12,613 bases of DNA. It comes from an uncultured Duganella sp. (GTDB taxonomy: Bacteria; Pseudomonadota; Gammaproteobacteria; Burkholderiales; Burkholderiaceae). Location of the stretch: contig CAMLSG010000161.1 of NCBI GenBank assembly GCA_946482635.1, positions 1 through 12,613 of the forward strand, written 5' to 3'. A program made the translations under genes and the position numbers. The notes under the pieces were generated by a model. It worked only from the letters and a program-made list of their open reading frames with translations. It had not been told where the DNA came from and ran no database searches. This document shows, in pieces, positions 1 through 8,979 of the stretch; positions within the stretch are counted from its first letter, which is position 1; each line of letters starts with the position of its first letter.

Positions 1-1127
1 GTGACATGGTCGAACAGCGTGCCGCCGATGAAGAAACCGTTCGGGCGGTCGGCAACCTGGTAGTTGCGGCCATCGACCACCAGGGTCGCGCCCTGCTCCA
101 CGCCCTCGCCGATCAGGCGTTCGATGCGCTGCTTGGCGGCCGACGTGACGACCGGCCCCATTTCGGCATCCGACGCCATGCCATCGCGCACTTTCAGTGC
201 AGCGGTGCGCTCTTTCAGTGCGCCCAGCAGCTTGTCGGCTGCATCGCCCACGGCAGCGACCACCGAAATCGCCATGCAGCGCTCGCCGGCCGAACCGAAG
301 GCAGCGCCCATCAGCGCATCTACCGCCATATCCATGTCGGCATCCGGCATGACCACCATATGGTTCTTGGCGCCGCCCAGCGCCTGCACGCGCTTGCCGT
401 GCTGCGAACCGCGCGAATAGATGTACTCTGCGATCGGCGTAGAGCCCACGAAGCTCACCGCCTGGATCGCCGGGTGATCGAGCAACGCGTCGACTGCCAC
501 CTTATCTCCTTGCACGACATTGAACACGCCATCCGGCAAGCCGGCTTCCTTCAGCAAGCGAGCATGCAGCAGCGATGGCGAAGGATCGCGCTCCGATGGC
601 TTGAGGATGAAGGTGTTGCCGCAAGCGATAGCGATCGGGAACATCCACATCGGCACCATCACCGGGAAATTGAACGGCGTAATGCCCGCCACCACGCCCA
701 GCGGCATTCGCATCGACCAGGCGTCGATGCCGCGCGCAATCTGGTCGGTATACTCGCCCTTCATCATCTGCGGGATGCCGACCGCGAATTCCACCATCTC
801 GATACCACGCGCCACTTCGCCCTTGGCGTCCGCGAAGGTCTTGCCGTGTTCGCGGGTCAGCATGGCGGCGAATTCCTCGGTGTGCTGGTGGCACAGTTCG
901 AGGTATTTGAACAGCACGCGTGCACGAGTCAGCGGCGGCGTGTTGGACCAGGCCGGGAACGCCGCTTCCGCAGCCCGCACGGCGGCGTCAACTTCATCGG
1001 CTGTGCCCAGCGCTACGCGCGCCACCGGCTCGCCCAATGCGGGATTGAATACGTCGCCATAACGCCCGCTGGCCGTATCGACCTTGGCGCCATTGATAAA
1101 GTGGGTAATGGTATCGAGATTGCTCAT
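1..1127 (-). CDS. mmsA: (Methyl)malonate-semialdehyde dehydrogenase, CoA-acylating (partial, C-terminus outside window)
   Basis: This gene encodes a cytoplasmic, CoA-dependent aldehyde dehydrogenase that oxidises malonate semialdehyde or methylmalonate semialdehyde with NAD+, releasing CO2 and forming acetyl-CoA or propionyl-CoA. I see 375 residues from [10 protein letters not shown] to GGTLFDHV; the family is about 500 aa, so roughly the last quarter lies beyond position 1. Visible marks are the cofactor-side KPSER (Lys176), the oxyanion Asn153 in TPFNFPVM, the GGAKNH segment at 251-256 that is typical of this subfamily in place of the usual ALDH glutamate motif, and the nucleophile Cys284 in GSAGERCM. 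The start is the ATG at 1127, 15 bases after the ald stop, with a modest CAGGG upstream, so it is probably co-transcribed with ald. Next to a beta-alanine aminotransferase, the likely substrate is malonate semialdehyde. It could also serve valine or inositol breakdown; the sequence does not separate these. Confidence 0.95.
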   Translation of the reverse strand, partial: MSNLDTITHFINGAKVDTASGRYGDVFNPALGEPVARVALGTADEVDAAVRAAEAAFPAWSNTPPLTRARVLFKYLELCHQHTEEFAAMLTREHGKTFADAKGEVARGIEMVEFAVGIPQMMKGEYTDQIARGIDAWSMRMPLGVVAGITPFNFPVMVPMWMFPIAIACGNTFILKPSERDPSPSLLHARLLKEAGLPDGVFNVVQGDKVAVDALLDHPAIQAVSFVGSTPIAEYIYSRGSQHGKRVQALGGAKNHMVVMPDADMDMAVDALMGAAFGSAGERCMAISVVAAVGDAADKLLGALKERTAALKVRDGMASDAEMGPVVTSAAKQRIERLIGEGVEQGATLVVDGRNYQVADRPNGFFIGGTLFDHV

Positions 1128-1142
1128 TTCAAGCCCTGAGAA

Positions 1143-2258
<1,116 letters not shown>

Positions 2259-2265
2259 GGTTCGT

Positions 2266-2272
2266 CTCCTTT
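2266..2272 (-). promoter_or_regulatory. Ribosome binding site of ald
   Basis: On the minus strand AAGGAGA precedes the ATG at 2258 with a 7-base spacer. It fixes the alanine dehydrogenase start and shows that ald can be translated independently of the aminotransferase, from which it is separated by a 200-bp gap. Confidence 0.8.
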
Positions 2273-2283
2273 GGTTGTTTTAC

Positions 2284-2458
2284 TTAAAACCGGTAAACCA
2301 GGGTACGACCCATAGGGTCGGACCCTGTCTGCTCGCCTGCTGTTGGTGTTGGTTATGCGCCTTTGATCTTCGTCGAAAATCAAAGGCCTCGAACCAGAAC
2401 CCCAGGCCGTCGATCTGACTGGGTCTGACCCTATGGGTCGGACCTAGGTTTACCGGTT

Positions 2459-2462
<4 letters not shown>
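2284..2462. repeat. Compound inverted-repeat element (REPIN/MITE-like), 179 bp, TTAA at both ends
   Basis: Two 48-bp arms at 2284-2331 and 2415-2462 are inverted copies matching at 42 of 48 positions. Both begin TTAAAACCGGTAAACC when read inward. Each arm carries the sub-palindrome GACCCATAGGGTC plus a GGGTCNGACCC motif. The 83-bp centre holds a third, independent hairpin at 2359-2387. The element has no coding capacity, fills almost the entire ald/aminotransferase gap and ends in TTAA on each side. GGGTC-rich nested palindromes resemble REP/REPIN elements mobilised by RAYT transposases. The TTAA ends could instead be a target duplication of a MITE. It may also act as a transcription terminator or mRNA stabiliser. 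The class is inferred; the repeat itself is directly visible. Confidence 0.85.
2359..2387. repeat. Central hairpin within the inverted-repeat element
   Basis: A perfect 9-bp stem, GCCTTTGAT pairing with ATCAAAGGC, encloses an 11-base loop that itself contains TTCG-T-CGAA. It lies in the centre of the larger inverted repeat. There is no adjacent T-run, so it is not a textbook intrinsic terminator. Confidence 0.75.
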
Positions 2463-3775
<1,313 letters not shown>

Positions 3776-3934
3776 TTGCTATCTCCCTCGTTTTTTACGA
3801 TGCTCAAAAAACTTTACCAGTTGGCAAAATCATGATGCAATAATAGACAGCAAGGTAACTATGGCACATATACACACAAGCGGAAACGTTCCAACCGTAC
3901 AGGTAGCAAAAACAGTACAGTTTTAGAGGCCCGA
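3776..3934. promoter_or_regulatory. Divergent control region between aminotransferase and MocR genes
   Basis: These 159 bp separate the two divergent starts and are AT-rich compared with the flanking genes. Promoters for both directions must lie here. The minus-strand TTGCAT (3835-3840) followed by TAAAGT 18 bases later is a weak candidate for the aminotransferase. No strong sigma70 match was found for the MocR gene. This is the expected place for the MocR regulator to bind, by analogy with GabR, TauR and PdxR, which act on divergent neighbours. Confidence 0.6.
3897..3920. promoter_or_regulatory. Direct repeat GTACAG-N12-GTACAG, candidate MocR operator
   Basis: GTACAG occurs at 3897-3902 and 3915-3920, 18 bp apart in the same orientation (CTGTAC on the other strand). 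MocR regulators commonly bind direct repeats near their own divergent promoter. The repeat ends 14 bases before the MocR ATG, a position that would suit autorepression. The assignment is inference from location and symmetry. Confidence 0.35.
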
Positions 3935-5389
3935 ATGGACGACAGCGCAACTCCCAACTCCGCATGGCCCGTGCTTTCCATCGAGCGCGCGAAGAAGGGC
4001 AGCCTGGTTGAAAAGATCGTGGACGCCATCAGCGCCATGGTGGCCAGCCGCGAGTTGCGCGTCGGCACCAAGATGCCTTCGGTCCGCCAATTCGCGAAGT
4101 GTAATGGCATCAGTACCTTTACAGTTGTGGAGGCTTACGACCGCCTGGTGACCCTCGGACTGTTGTCATCACGCCGCGGCTCCGGCTATTTTGTTGCTCG
4201 CCACGACGTCCCCGCCCTGCTGCCGCCGGCCGCCATGTTCGCCACACCGGCCGCAGTCGATGCCCTGACGCCCGAACTGTATTCCGGCGCCTCCGAAGCG
4301 CTGCCGGTGGGCGCCGGCTGGCTGCCGCCCGAGTGGTACGGCGAAGACACCATCCTCGACGCCGTGCGGCATGCCATGCGCATCCCTGCCAACCGCTTGC
4401 GCGGCTACGGCCACCCGCTCGGCTTTCCCGGCCTGCGGCAATACATGGCCTCCACCTTGAGCGACGAACTTTTCGCCGTCGAAGCCGAACAAATCCTGCT
4501 GACGCATGGCGCCACGCATGCCTTCGACCTGATCCTGCGCACGCTGACCAAACCGGGCGACACCGTCTTCGTGGAAGATCCGGTGTACAGCAACCTGCTG
4601 TCGCTGATTCGCCATCACGGCTGCCACGCTATCGGCATTCCGCGTGACGAACATGGCCTCGACATGGATTTCCTCGCCGCGCAGGCGCGCGAGAGCCAGC
4701 CCAAGCTGATGTTCGTCAACACCGTGCTGCAAAACCCGCTCGGCACCAGCCTGACGCAGGCCCAGGCGCATCGCCTGCTGGGCTTTGCCGAGCAGTTCGA
4801 TTTCTGGCTGGTCGAAGACGACATCTACCGCGAGCTCACCGCGCGCGGGGAGGCCTCGCTGGCCGCGATGGATGGTTTGCGGCGCGTGATCCGTGTCGGC
4901 AGTTTCTCCAAGACGCTGTCGCCGGTGCTGCGCGTCGGCTCGATCTGCGCTTCCGCTTCGCTGCTGCCGGAACTGGTGCGCGTAAAGATGCTGGCCGGCC
5001 TCACCACATCCGAAGTGAATGAACGCGCGGCCTACCACGCCATCACCGCACGACCCTACAAGCGCATGGTGGAAAGGCTGGTGGCGCAACTGGCGGAAGG
5101 CCGCGAGCGCACCATCGAGCTGCTGGCCTTGGCCGGTTTGACGCCGATCGCCAGGCCGCGCGGCGGCATGTTTGTCAGCGCCGGCTGGCAGCAGGCGCCG
5201 ACAGCGGAATACAACGGCAAACTGCTTGCCGACCAGGCGCTGAAGTCCGGCATCCTGCTCGCGCCGGGCGAATTTTTCCAGCTGCGGCAACCGGCTTCCA
5301 TCTGGTTCCGCTTCAACGTCGCTTATTCGGACAGCCCACAACTGCGGAACTTCCTGCAGTCAATCAGGAGGGAGTATGGCATCAGCTAA
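3935..5389 (+). CDS. MocR-family regulator (GntR winged helix fused to aminotransferase domain)
   Basis: This is a cytoplasmic transcription regulator of 484 aa, the usual MocR length. An N-terminal GntR winged helix-turn-helix covers about residues 20-88 (TKMPSVRQFAK, then TFTVVEAYDRL, with the wing RRGSGYFV). After a linker of about 30 residues, a fold-type I aminotransferase-like domain runs from about 120 to the end. The PLP-site residues are intact: Asn267 in QNPLG, Asp295 and Tyr298 in VEDDIY, Lys326 in SFSKTLSP, and Arg459 in WFRFNV. It can therefore be expected to bind PLP and sense an amino compound as an aldimine, as GabR does with GABA. The start at 3935 has AGAGG at 3925-3929. It is divergent from the aminotransferase gene, so it likely controls the beta-alanine cluster. 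The effector is not readable from sequence; beta-alanine is my inference. Confidence 0.93.
   Translation: MDDSATPNSAWPVLSIERAKKGSLVEKIVDAISAMVASRELRVGTKMPSVRQFAKCNGISTFTVVEAYDRLVTLGLLSSRRGSGYFVARHDVPALLPPAAMFATPAAVDALTPELYSGASEALPVGAGWLPPEWYGEDTILDAVRHAMRIPANRLRGYGHPLGFPGLRQYMASTLSDELFAVEAEQILLTHGATHAFDLILRTLTKPGDTVFVEDPVYSNLLSLIRHHGCHAIGIPRDEHGLDMDFLAAQARESQPKLMFVNTVLQNPLGTSLTQAQAHRLLGFAEQFDFWLVEDDIYRELTARGEASLAAMDGLRRVIRVGSFSKTLSPVLRVGSICASASLLPELVRVKMLAGLTTSEVNERAAYHAITARPYKRMVERLVAQLAEGRERTIELLALAGLTPIARPRGGMFVSAGWQQAPTAEYNGKLLADQALKSGILLAPGEFFQLRQPASIWFRFNVAYSDSPQLRNFLQSIRREYGIS
5366..5374 (+). promoter_or_regulatory. Shine-Dalgarno of the TetR gene inside the MocR coding end
   Basis: AGGAGGGAG lies just upstream of the ATG at 5376 and is still within the MocR reading frame. 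It fixes the TetR start and indicates that the two regulators are translated from one transcript with coupling. Confidence 0.85.
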
Positions 5390-6011
5390 ACTGCGCCGCG
5401 TAATCAACCGCGACCGGCTGGAAGCGGACATTGCCGCCGAAGCCGTGCGCGTATTTGCCGAATCCGGCTACGAAGGCGCATCCGTCGCCACCATTGCGGA
5501 AAACGTCGGCCTGTCGAAGCAGAACCTGATGTACTACTTCCCCACCAAGCAGGCGCTCTACCAGCGCGTGCTGGACGACGTGCTGGATGAGTGGCTGGCA
5601 CGCATGGCCAATATCGCCGAACCGGATGGCGAGCCGGCCGAAGTACTGCGCGCCTACATCAAGGCCAAGCTGGATTTCTCTCGCGAGCACCCCTGCGGAT
5701 CGCGCGTTTACGCCATGGAGGTGATCAGCGGTGCGCCGCTTTATGGCGAGCAGATTCGCGAACGCGTGGTGCCGCTGGTGCGCAAGGATATCGAAGTGTT
5801 CGAGCGCTGGATTGGCGAAGGCCGCATCGCCCCCATCAACGCCACCCACCTCTTGTTTGCCATCTGGGCCATGACCCAGTCCTACGCCGACTTCGCCGCA
5901 CAGATGCAGCTGGTGCTTGGCGCCGGGCAGTTGACCGGCACAGATTTCGCCGACGCAGAAGAAACCATCACCAGGCTGGTGATAGCCTCCCTGATGCCGG
6001 CGAAGCTTTAG
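5376..6011 (+). CDS. TetR-family regulator, RutR-like
   Basis: This is a DNA-binding transcription regulator of 211 aa. The TetR helix-turn-helix spans about residues 21-67, with VATIAENVGLSKQNLMYYF as the classic HTH core and recognition helix. The C-terminal ligand domain contains SREHPCGSRVYAMEVISGAPL and IWAMTQSYADFAAQ. These closely resemble, from memory, E. coli RutR (YcdC), the uracil-responsive regulator of pyrimidine use. The start overlaps the MocR stop by 14 bp behind a strong Shine-Dalgarno, so both form one operon. Because reductive uracil degradation produces beta-alanine, a RutR-type sensor beside a beta-alanine catabolic cluster makes biological sense. Whether this copy binds uracil, thymine or another ligand cannot be told here. 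It could control the adjacent catabolic genes, pyrimidine genes outside the window, or both. Confidence 0.9.
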   Translation: MASAKLRRVINRDRLEADIAAEAVRVFAESGYEGASVATIAENVGLSKQNLMYYFPTKQALYQRVLDDVLDEWLARMANIAEPDGEPAEVLRAYIKAKLDFSREHPCGSRVYAMEVISGAPLYGEQIRERVVPLVRKDIEVFERWIGEGRIAPINATHLLFAIWAMTQSYADFAAQMQLVLGAGQLTGTDFADAEETITRLVIASLMPAKL

Positions 6012-6044
6012 ACGAGTGGCGGTTGCCGTGCCCTTCGGCCCAGA

Positions 6045-6176
6045 TCACGAAGGTGAAGGCCCGGTGGCCGCCAGGGCTACAGGCGAGAATGCTGCCGCGG
6101 CGAGGACGGAGGCACCGCAAACGAACCGGCACGATAGCGTCTGCACGATGCGCTCCCAGGCAAGGCGACGGTTCAT
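6045..6176 (-). CDS. Orphan 43-codon ORF resembling a bare signal peptide (possible gene remnant)
   Basis: On the minus strand a 43-codon frame opens MNRRLAWERIVQTLSC and continues with a hydrophobic run ending SPVALA before ATGPSPS and a TGA. It has a basic N-terminus, a hydrophobic core and an AxA-type cleavage site, i.e. a Sec signal peptide with almost no mature protein. GGGAG lies about 10 bases upstream. It begins 34 bp after the stop of the GAF/GGDEF gene and reads in the same direction. It may be the 5' remnant of a lost exported protein, a tiny secreted peptide, or chance. I do not recognise it. The rest of 6012-6210 holds no gene or clear terminator that I can see. Confidence 0.3.
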   Translation of the reverse strand: MNRRLAWERIVQTLSCRFVCGASVLAAAAFSPVALAATGPSPS

Positions 6177-6210
6177 TCATAGTAGGCTCCCGCCTGCCGA
6201 AAGTCGAGGT

Positions 6211-7155
6211 TCAATCTCGTTCGCGCGCAACAGCCAGCAACTCGGAAATTGCCCGGCCATCCTCTGGATAAAGCGCGCCGCCAAAACGCAATGCCAGTTC
6301 GACCTTCTCACCACCTGGCAGCAGCAGGGCGCTTGCGGTAGCAGCCTGTTTGAAACGCAGCACCTGGCTTTGCACAATGGAGCGTCGCGCCGCTACGCTC
6401 AGGATCACGCCGAATTCATGGACGCCCAAGCGCGCCAGGACATCGCCCTCGCGGCATTCCCTGGCCAGCCGCCGGGAGATCTCGACCATCACGTCGCGAT
6501 GCTGCGGCCGCACCCGCACCACCATCACGCCCACGTGGCCGTTATGCGCAATCGCATCGTCGACGCGCACGCGCAGTTGCTCGTAAAAGGAAGACCGGTT
6601 TGGCAGCCCCGTCGCAGGATCTTGCGTCACCTTGCGCTGCAAGGCCTGCGCACCTTCTTGCGAGGCATGGAACATCAGTGCAGCCGTCATGTCGGCAATC
6701 GCCTGCCCTATCGGCACTTCGTCCTCATCGAAAGGACGCGGTTCGCGCCACGCCAGTTTCAGCACGCCGCCAGCCTGGTCGCCAAACAGCAGCGGCAGGA
6801 TCGCCATGGACCGCAATCCCACGCGCCGGCAAGCCTCGCGATTAACGCGCTCGTCGATTTCGGAATCGGTGCACGTGGCAGCCTGGCGCGATGTCAGCAC
6901 AAGGCCCGACAGGCTGCCCTTGATCTGCATGCGCAAGCCAAGCTGGGCTTCCGCGAGGCCGTGCGCTGCCCGGTACACGACTTCGCTGCCTTCCACCAGT
7001 TCGATCACGGCGCCGTCCGCGCCGGCCAGCTGCATGGCCTTGGCCGCAGCAAGATCCATGACGGCGCCAAAGGCCGGCCCTAGCCGCGCCAGTTCAAGCT
7101 GGGCATCGACAATGGCAACCAGCTTCGAAGGGGTAAGATCCAGCCGGTCGCTCAT
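6211..7155 (-). CDS. GAF domain protein with degenerate GGDEF domain
   Basis: This is a 314-aa cytoplasmic protein with no signal peptide or membrane segment. A GAF-type sensory domain covers about residues 20-165. It is followed by a short helical linker and a GGDEF-like domain from 179, where the conserved DPATGLPNR entry (179-187) is clear. The active-site loop reads RLGVHEF (242-248) instead of RLGGDEF. The FKxxND substrate motif is not recognisable, and the chain stops soon after GALYPEDG, before the usual ADxAMY helix. Diguanylate cyclase activity is therefore unlikely. It could be a GTP- or c-di-GMP-binding sensor, or a decaying enzyme. I start it at the ATG at 7155 because it lies 4 bp after the upstream stop with CGGAG nearby; a longer in-frame start at 7266 would sit inside the upstream gene. 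It is the third gene of a coupled VOC/NTF2/GAF unit. Confidence 0.82.
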   Translation of the reverse strand: MSDRLDLTPSKLVAIVDAQLELARLGPAFGAVMDLAAAKAMQLAGADGAVIELVEGSEVVYRAAHGLAEAQLGLRMQIKGSLSGLVLTSRQAATCTDSEIDERVNREACRRVGLRSMAILPLLFGDQAGGVLKLAWREPRPFDEDEVPIGQAIADMTAALMFHASQEGAQALQRKVTQDPATGLPNRSSFYEQLRVRVDDAIAHNGHVGVMVVRVRPQHRDVMVEISRRLARECREGDVLARLGVHEFGVILSVAARRSIVQSQVLRFKQAATASALLLPGGEKVELALRFGGALYPEDGRAISELLAVARERD

Positions 7156-7159
7156 CGCT

Positions 7160-7600
7160 CTACTCCGGTATCGGTGTGATCTGCACGCTGGCCACGCGCC
7201 ACTTTCCTTCCTTGCGCACGTAGACGTCAATATAACGGTAATGGCTGCCGAATGGCTTGCCCTCATAGCTGCCGGTCATGCGCGTGCGGCCGCTCACCAG
7301 CGCCACGTCGCCATAGACGCGGACATCCATATCTTCCACGCCGTAAGGATTGATCGCCAGTTTCGGCGACATGATCGCGTCCAGGAAAGCCGCCTTGCCA
7401 GCCACGTCGCCACGCGCGCTGATCTGGCGGAAGTCTTCCGCCATGTTTTCCGCAATGGCGTCACGGTCTTTGCGAATGATCGCTTTATCCCAGGCGTCGG
7501 CCTGCCGCGCCAGTTCTTCCGAAGGCGACACGGCAAAGGCGCTGACAGCGCCAAGCGCCAGCGCCGCGGTGGTCATTGTCAGGCGTATCTTCATTGGCAT
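7160..7600 (-). CDS. Exported NTF2-like protein (DUF4440/SnoaL-like)
   Basis: This is a 146-aa protein with a Sec signal peptide (MPMKIRLTM, hydrophobic core, likely cleavage after AVSAFA near residue 23), so the mature domain of about 123 aa probably lies in the periplasm. The remainder has the cone-shaped NTF2/DUF4440 pattern: a helix with AWDKAIIRKDRDAIAENMAEDF, then strands ending DVYVRKEGKWRVASVQITPI. This fold often binds small hydrophobic ligands, and some members are isomerases or hydrolases; no specific substrate can be read. The start at 7600 shares its A with the stop codon of the VOC gene (TGATG), so translation is coupled. MKIR, two codons later, is an alternative start. The gene ends 4 bp before the GAF/GGDEF gene. 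Confidence 0.85.
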   Translation of the reverse strand: MPMKIRLTMTTAALALGAVSAFAVSPSEELARQADAWDKAIIRKDRDAIAENMAEDFRQISARGDVAGKAAFLDAIMSPKLAINPYGVEDMDVRVYGDVALVSGRTRMTGSYEGKPFGSHYRYIDVYVRKEGKWRVASVQITPIPE

Positions 7601-7971
7601 CAGATGTGCTGGTCGATCAGGATAGGATTGCCGTCCGGGTCGATGGCGATAATGTAAGCGGGACCGGTGCCCGATTCGTCGGCCCGCGCCGCCAGCGCTA
7701 TGCCATTTTCCTCAAGCTGGCGTTGTATTTCGCGTACATCGGTGTAGCCCGGCACCAGTTGCGCATTGCTGTCCCAGCCGGGATTGAAGGTCAGGGTATT
7801 CTTCTCGATCATCCCCTGGAACAGGCCGATCACCTGTTCGCCATTTTTCATGATCAGCCAGTTCTCGTCGATGTTGCCGCCAAAATCCCTGAAACCGAAC
7901 CTGGCGTAAAACTCGCGTGAGGCGCGGATGTCTTTGACGTTCAGGCTGAGGGAAAATACCCCGAGTTGCAT
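7600..7971 (-). CDS. VOC-fold (glyoxalase/bleomycin-resistance superfamily) protein
   Basis: This 123-aa single-module vicinal oxygen chelate protein is probably cytoplasmic. It begins MQLGVFSLSLNVKDI and shows the typical REFYARFGF helix-strand unit and a C-terminal DPDGNPILIDQH strand. Members bind metals or small molecules and include lyases, dioxygenases and drug-binding proteins; the reaction here is unknown. I chose the ATG at 7971 because GGAGG lies 8 bases upstream and the conserved fold begins at once. The in-frame extension to 8082 would cross the divergent GNAT start and adds no VOC sequence. It is the first gene of the unit with the exported NTF2-like and GAF proteins. Confidence 0.88.
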   Translation of the reverse strand: MQLGVFSLSLNVKDIRASREFYARFGFRDFGGNIDENWLIMKNGEQVIGLFQGMIEKNTLTFNPGWDSNAQLVPGYTDVREIQRQLEENGIALAARADESGTGPAYIIAIDPDGNPILIDQHI

Positions 7972-8002
7972 GCGGAATTCCTCCGATCGCTCAAATATTG
8001 CA

Positions 8003-8031
8003 AATCTAGCATCACATCGCCCGGTGGGCAA
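8003..8031 (-). promoter_or_regulatory. Candidate sigma70 promoter for the VOC/NTF2/GAF unit
   Basis: On the minus strand TTGCCC (8026-8031) and TAGATT (8003-8008) are separated by 17 bp, and TGC immediately precedes the -10 as an extended -10. It lies about 32 bp upstream of the VOC start at 7971. Confidence 0.4.
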
Positions 8032-8036
8032 GGCCT

Positions 8037-8045
8037 TGCTAGAAT
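8037..8045 (+). promoter_or_regulatory. Candidate extended -10 promoter for the GNAT gene
   Basis: TGC-TAGAAT (5 of 6 bases of the -10 consensus, with the extended TGn) sits 27 bp upstream of the GNAT ATG. The -35 position (about 8017-8022) is poor, as is common for extended -10 promoters. Confidence 0.4.
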
Positions 8046-8072
8046 GCAAAAAATTCCCGGAGCCTGCATTCC

Positions 8073-8624
8073 ATGCCAGCATTTGCGCCCTTCACCCTGA
8101 CCGCCCAGCGCCTGCAACTGCGCTCCCTGTCCCCTGCCGACGTGCCTGCGCTGTACCGCATGTATTCCGACCCCGATGCCATGCGCTACTGGAGCAGCGC
8201 GCCCTGGGACAGCCTGCAGCAGGCCGAAGCCTATTTCGCCGCCGCCCAGGCAGGCTATGAGAACGGCGAACTGCTGCGCATGGGCGTGGACGTCGGCGGT
8301 GAACTGGCCGGCATCATCAACCTGTACAGCTTCAATCGACAGAACCGCCGCTGCGACATCGGATACATGCTGGACCGCGCCTTCTGGGGCAAAGGCTATA
8401 TGCAGGAAGCGATGGCCACCCTGATCGATTACGCCTTCCGCGTGTTGCGCCTGCACCGCATCGAAGCCGACATCGACCCGCGCAACACCGCCTCGGCCAA
8501 GCTGCTGAAGAGCTTGCATTTTGTGCACGAAGGCCATATGCGCGAGCGCTGGATCATCAATGGCGAGATCTGCGACACGGACTTTTTCGGCCTGCTGCGC
8601 TCCGATTGGCTGGCAGCCCGCTAG
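8073..8624 (+). CDS. GNAT N-acetyltransferase, RimJ/RimL type
   Basis: This is a cytoplasmic acetyl-CoA-dependent N-acetyltransferase of 183 aa. It has the RimJ/RimL (Acetyltransf_3) layout: an N-terminal TAQRLQLRSLSPADVPAL strand-helix, DIGYMLDRAFWGKGYMQEA around 96-114 carrying the acetyl-CoA pyrophosphate loop, then LHRIEADIDPRNTASAKLLK and the GHMRERW segment seen in ribosomal-protein and antibiotic or amino-acid acetyltransferases. The substrate cannot be assigned. The start at 8073 has GGAG about 10 bases upstream and immediately enters the fold. It is transcribed alone, divergent from the VOC unit and followed by a 115-bp gap before the membrane protein gene. Confidence 0.9.
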   Translation: MPAFAPFTLTAQRLQLRSLSPADVPALYRMYSDPDAMRYWSSAPWDSLQQAEAYFAAAQAGYENGELLRMGVDVGGELAGIINLYSFNRQNRRCDIGYMLDRAFWGKGYMQEAMATLIDYAFRVLRLHRIEADIDPRNTASAKLLKSLHFVHEGHMRERWIINGEICDTDFFGLLRSDWLAAR

Positions 8625-8690
8625 CAGTTCATCGCACGCCACCGCAGGTCATCCGCCCCGCTGTGCATTTCGTCGGATGCCGCTCCACTG

Positions 8691-8720
8691 TTGCCAGGCG
8701 CAGCGGTACAGTTGCATCAT
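8691..8720 (+). promoter_or_regulatory. Candidate promoter for the membrane protein/LytS/LytTR unit
   Basis: TTGCCA (5 of 6 to the -35 consensus) is followed 18 bp later by CATCAT (4 of 6 to the -10). It lies 19 bp ahead of the start at 8740. This is a weak match chosen for position; no terminator for the GNAT gene is evident in the same gap. Confidence 0.25.
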
Positions 8721-8739
8721 CGAAACCAAGGAGGAAGTG

Positions 8740-8979
8740 ATGAAAACGATTAACAAAAGCGCCAAGGAAACCGTGAAAGAAGTGTGGCAAGCCTTTGTCG
8801 GCATCGGCCGCCACTTCGTCCGCACGCTGGACCATATGTCCTGGCCTGCCATCGTCGGCATGTGCATCGTGATTGCGCTGTTCCTGACCATCCTGCCGCT
8901 GGCGATTACCCTGTTCATCGGCGTGCTGATCGCCAAGCTGGCCATCAACGCCTTTGGAGACAAGAAGCAACATGGGTAA
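8740..8979 (+). CDS. Small membrane protein, unknown function
   Basis: This 79-aa protein has a charged, amphipathic N-terminus (about residues 1-33) followed by a nearly continuous hydrophobic stretch from about 35 to 72, long enough for two short transmembrane helices or a re-entrant pair, and a basic tail GDKKQHG. The start at 8740 follows a near-perfect AAGGAGG at 8728-8734, which decides it against longer frames. Its last 8 bases overlap the start of the histidine kinase gene, so the two are translationally coupled. I do not recognise the family. Being first in a two-component operon whose kinase has no obvious sensor domain, it could be a sensory or scaffolding partner; this is inference. 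Confidence 0.85.
   Translation: MKTINKSAKETVKEVWQAFVGIGRHFVRTLDHMSWPAIVGMCIVIALFLTILPLAITLFIGVLIAKLAINAFGDKKQHG

Noticed and set aside
6..1139. Long plus-strand open frame (377 codons) opposite mmsA
   Set aside because: It is an antisense shadow of mmsA: rich in His, Arg and Ala with no family resemblance, while the minus strand encodes a motif-complete dehydrogenase.
4169..5341. 390-codon minus-strand open frame within the MocR gene
   Set aside because: It is a shadow frame of the motif-complete MocR regulator with biased Arg/Gln/Gly/His composition.
6012..6075. Possible terminator after the TetR gene (CGGCC...GGCCG)
   Set aside because: The arms are short and separated by about 25 bases with no T-run, so it does not qualify as an intrinsic terminator.
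7156..7266. N-terminal extension of the GAF/GGDEF protein from an ATG at 7266
   Set aside because: It lies inside the conserved end of the NTF2-like gene; the ATG at 7155 directly follows that gene's stop.
7972..8082. N-terminal extension of the VOC protein from an ATG at 8082
   Set aside because: It would overlap the divergent GNAT start and both promoters, has no VOC sequence, and the ATG at 7971 has a clear GGAGG.
7941..8642. 233-codon minus-strand open frame opposite the GNAT gene
   Set aside because: The GNAT frame carries a recognisable family pattern and RBS; the opposite frame does not, and it would cover both candidate promoters.
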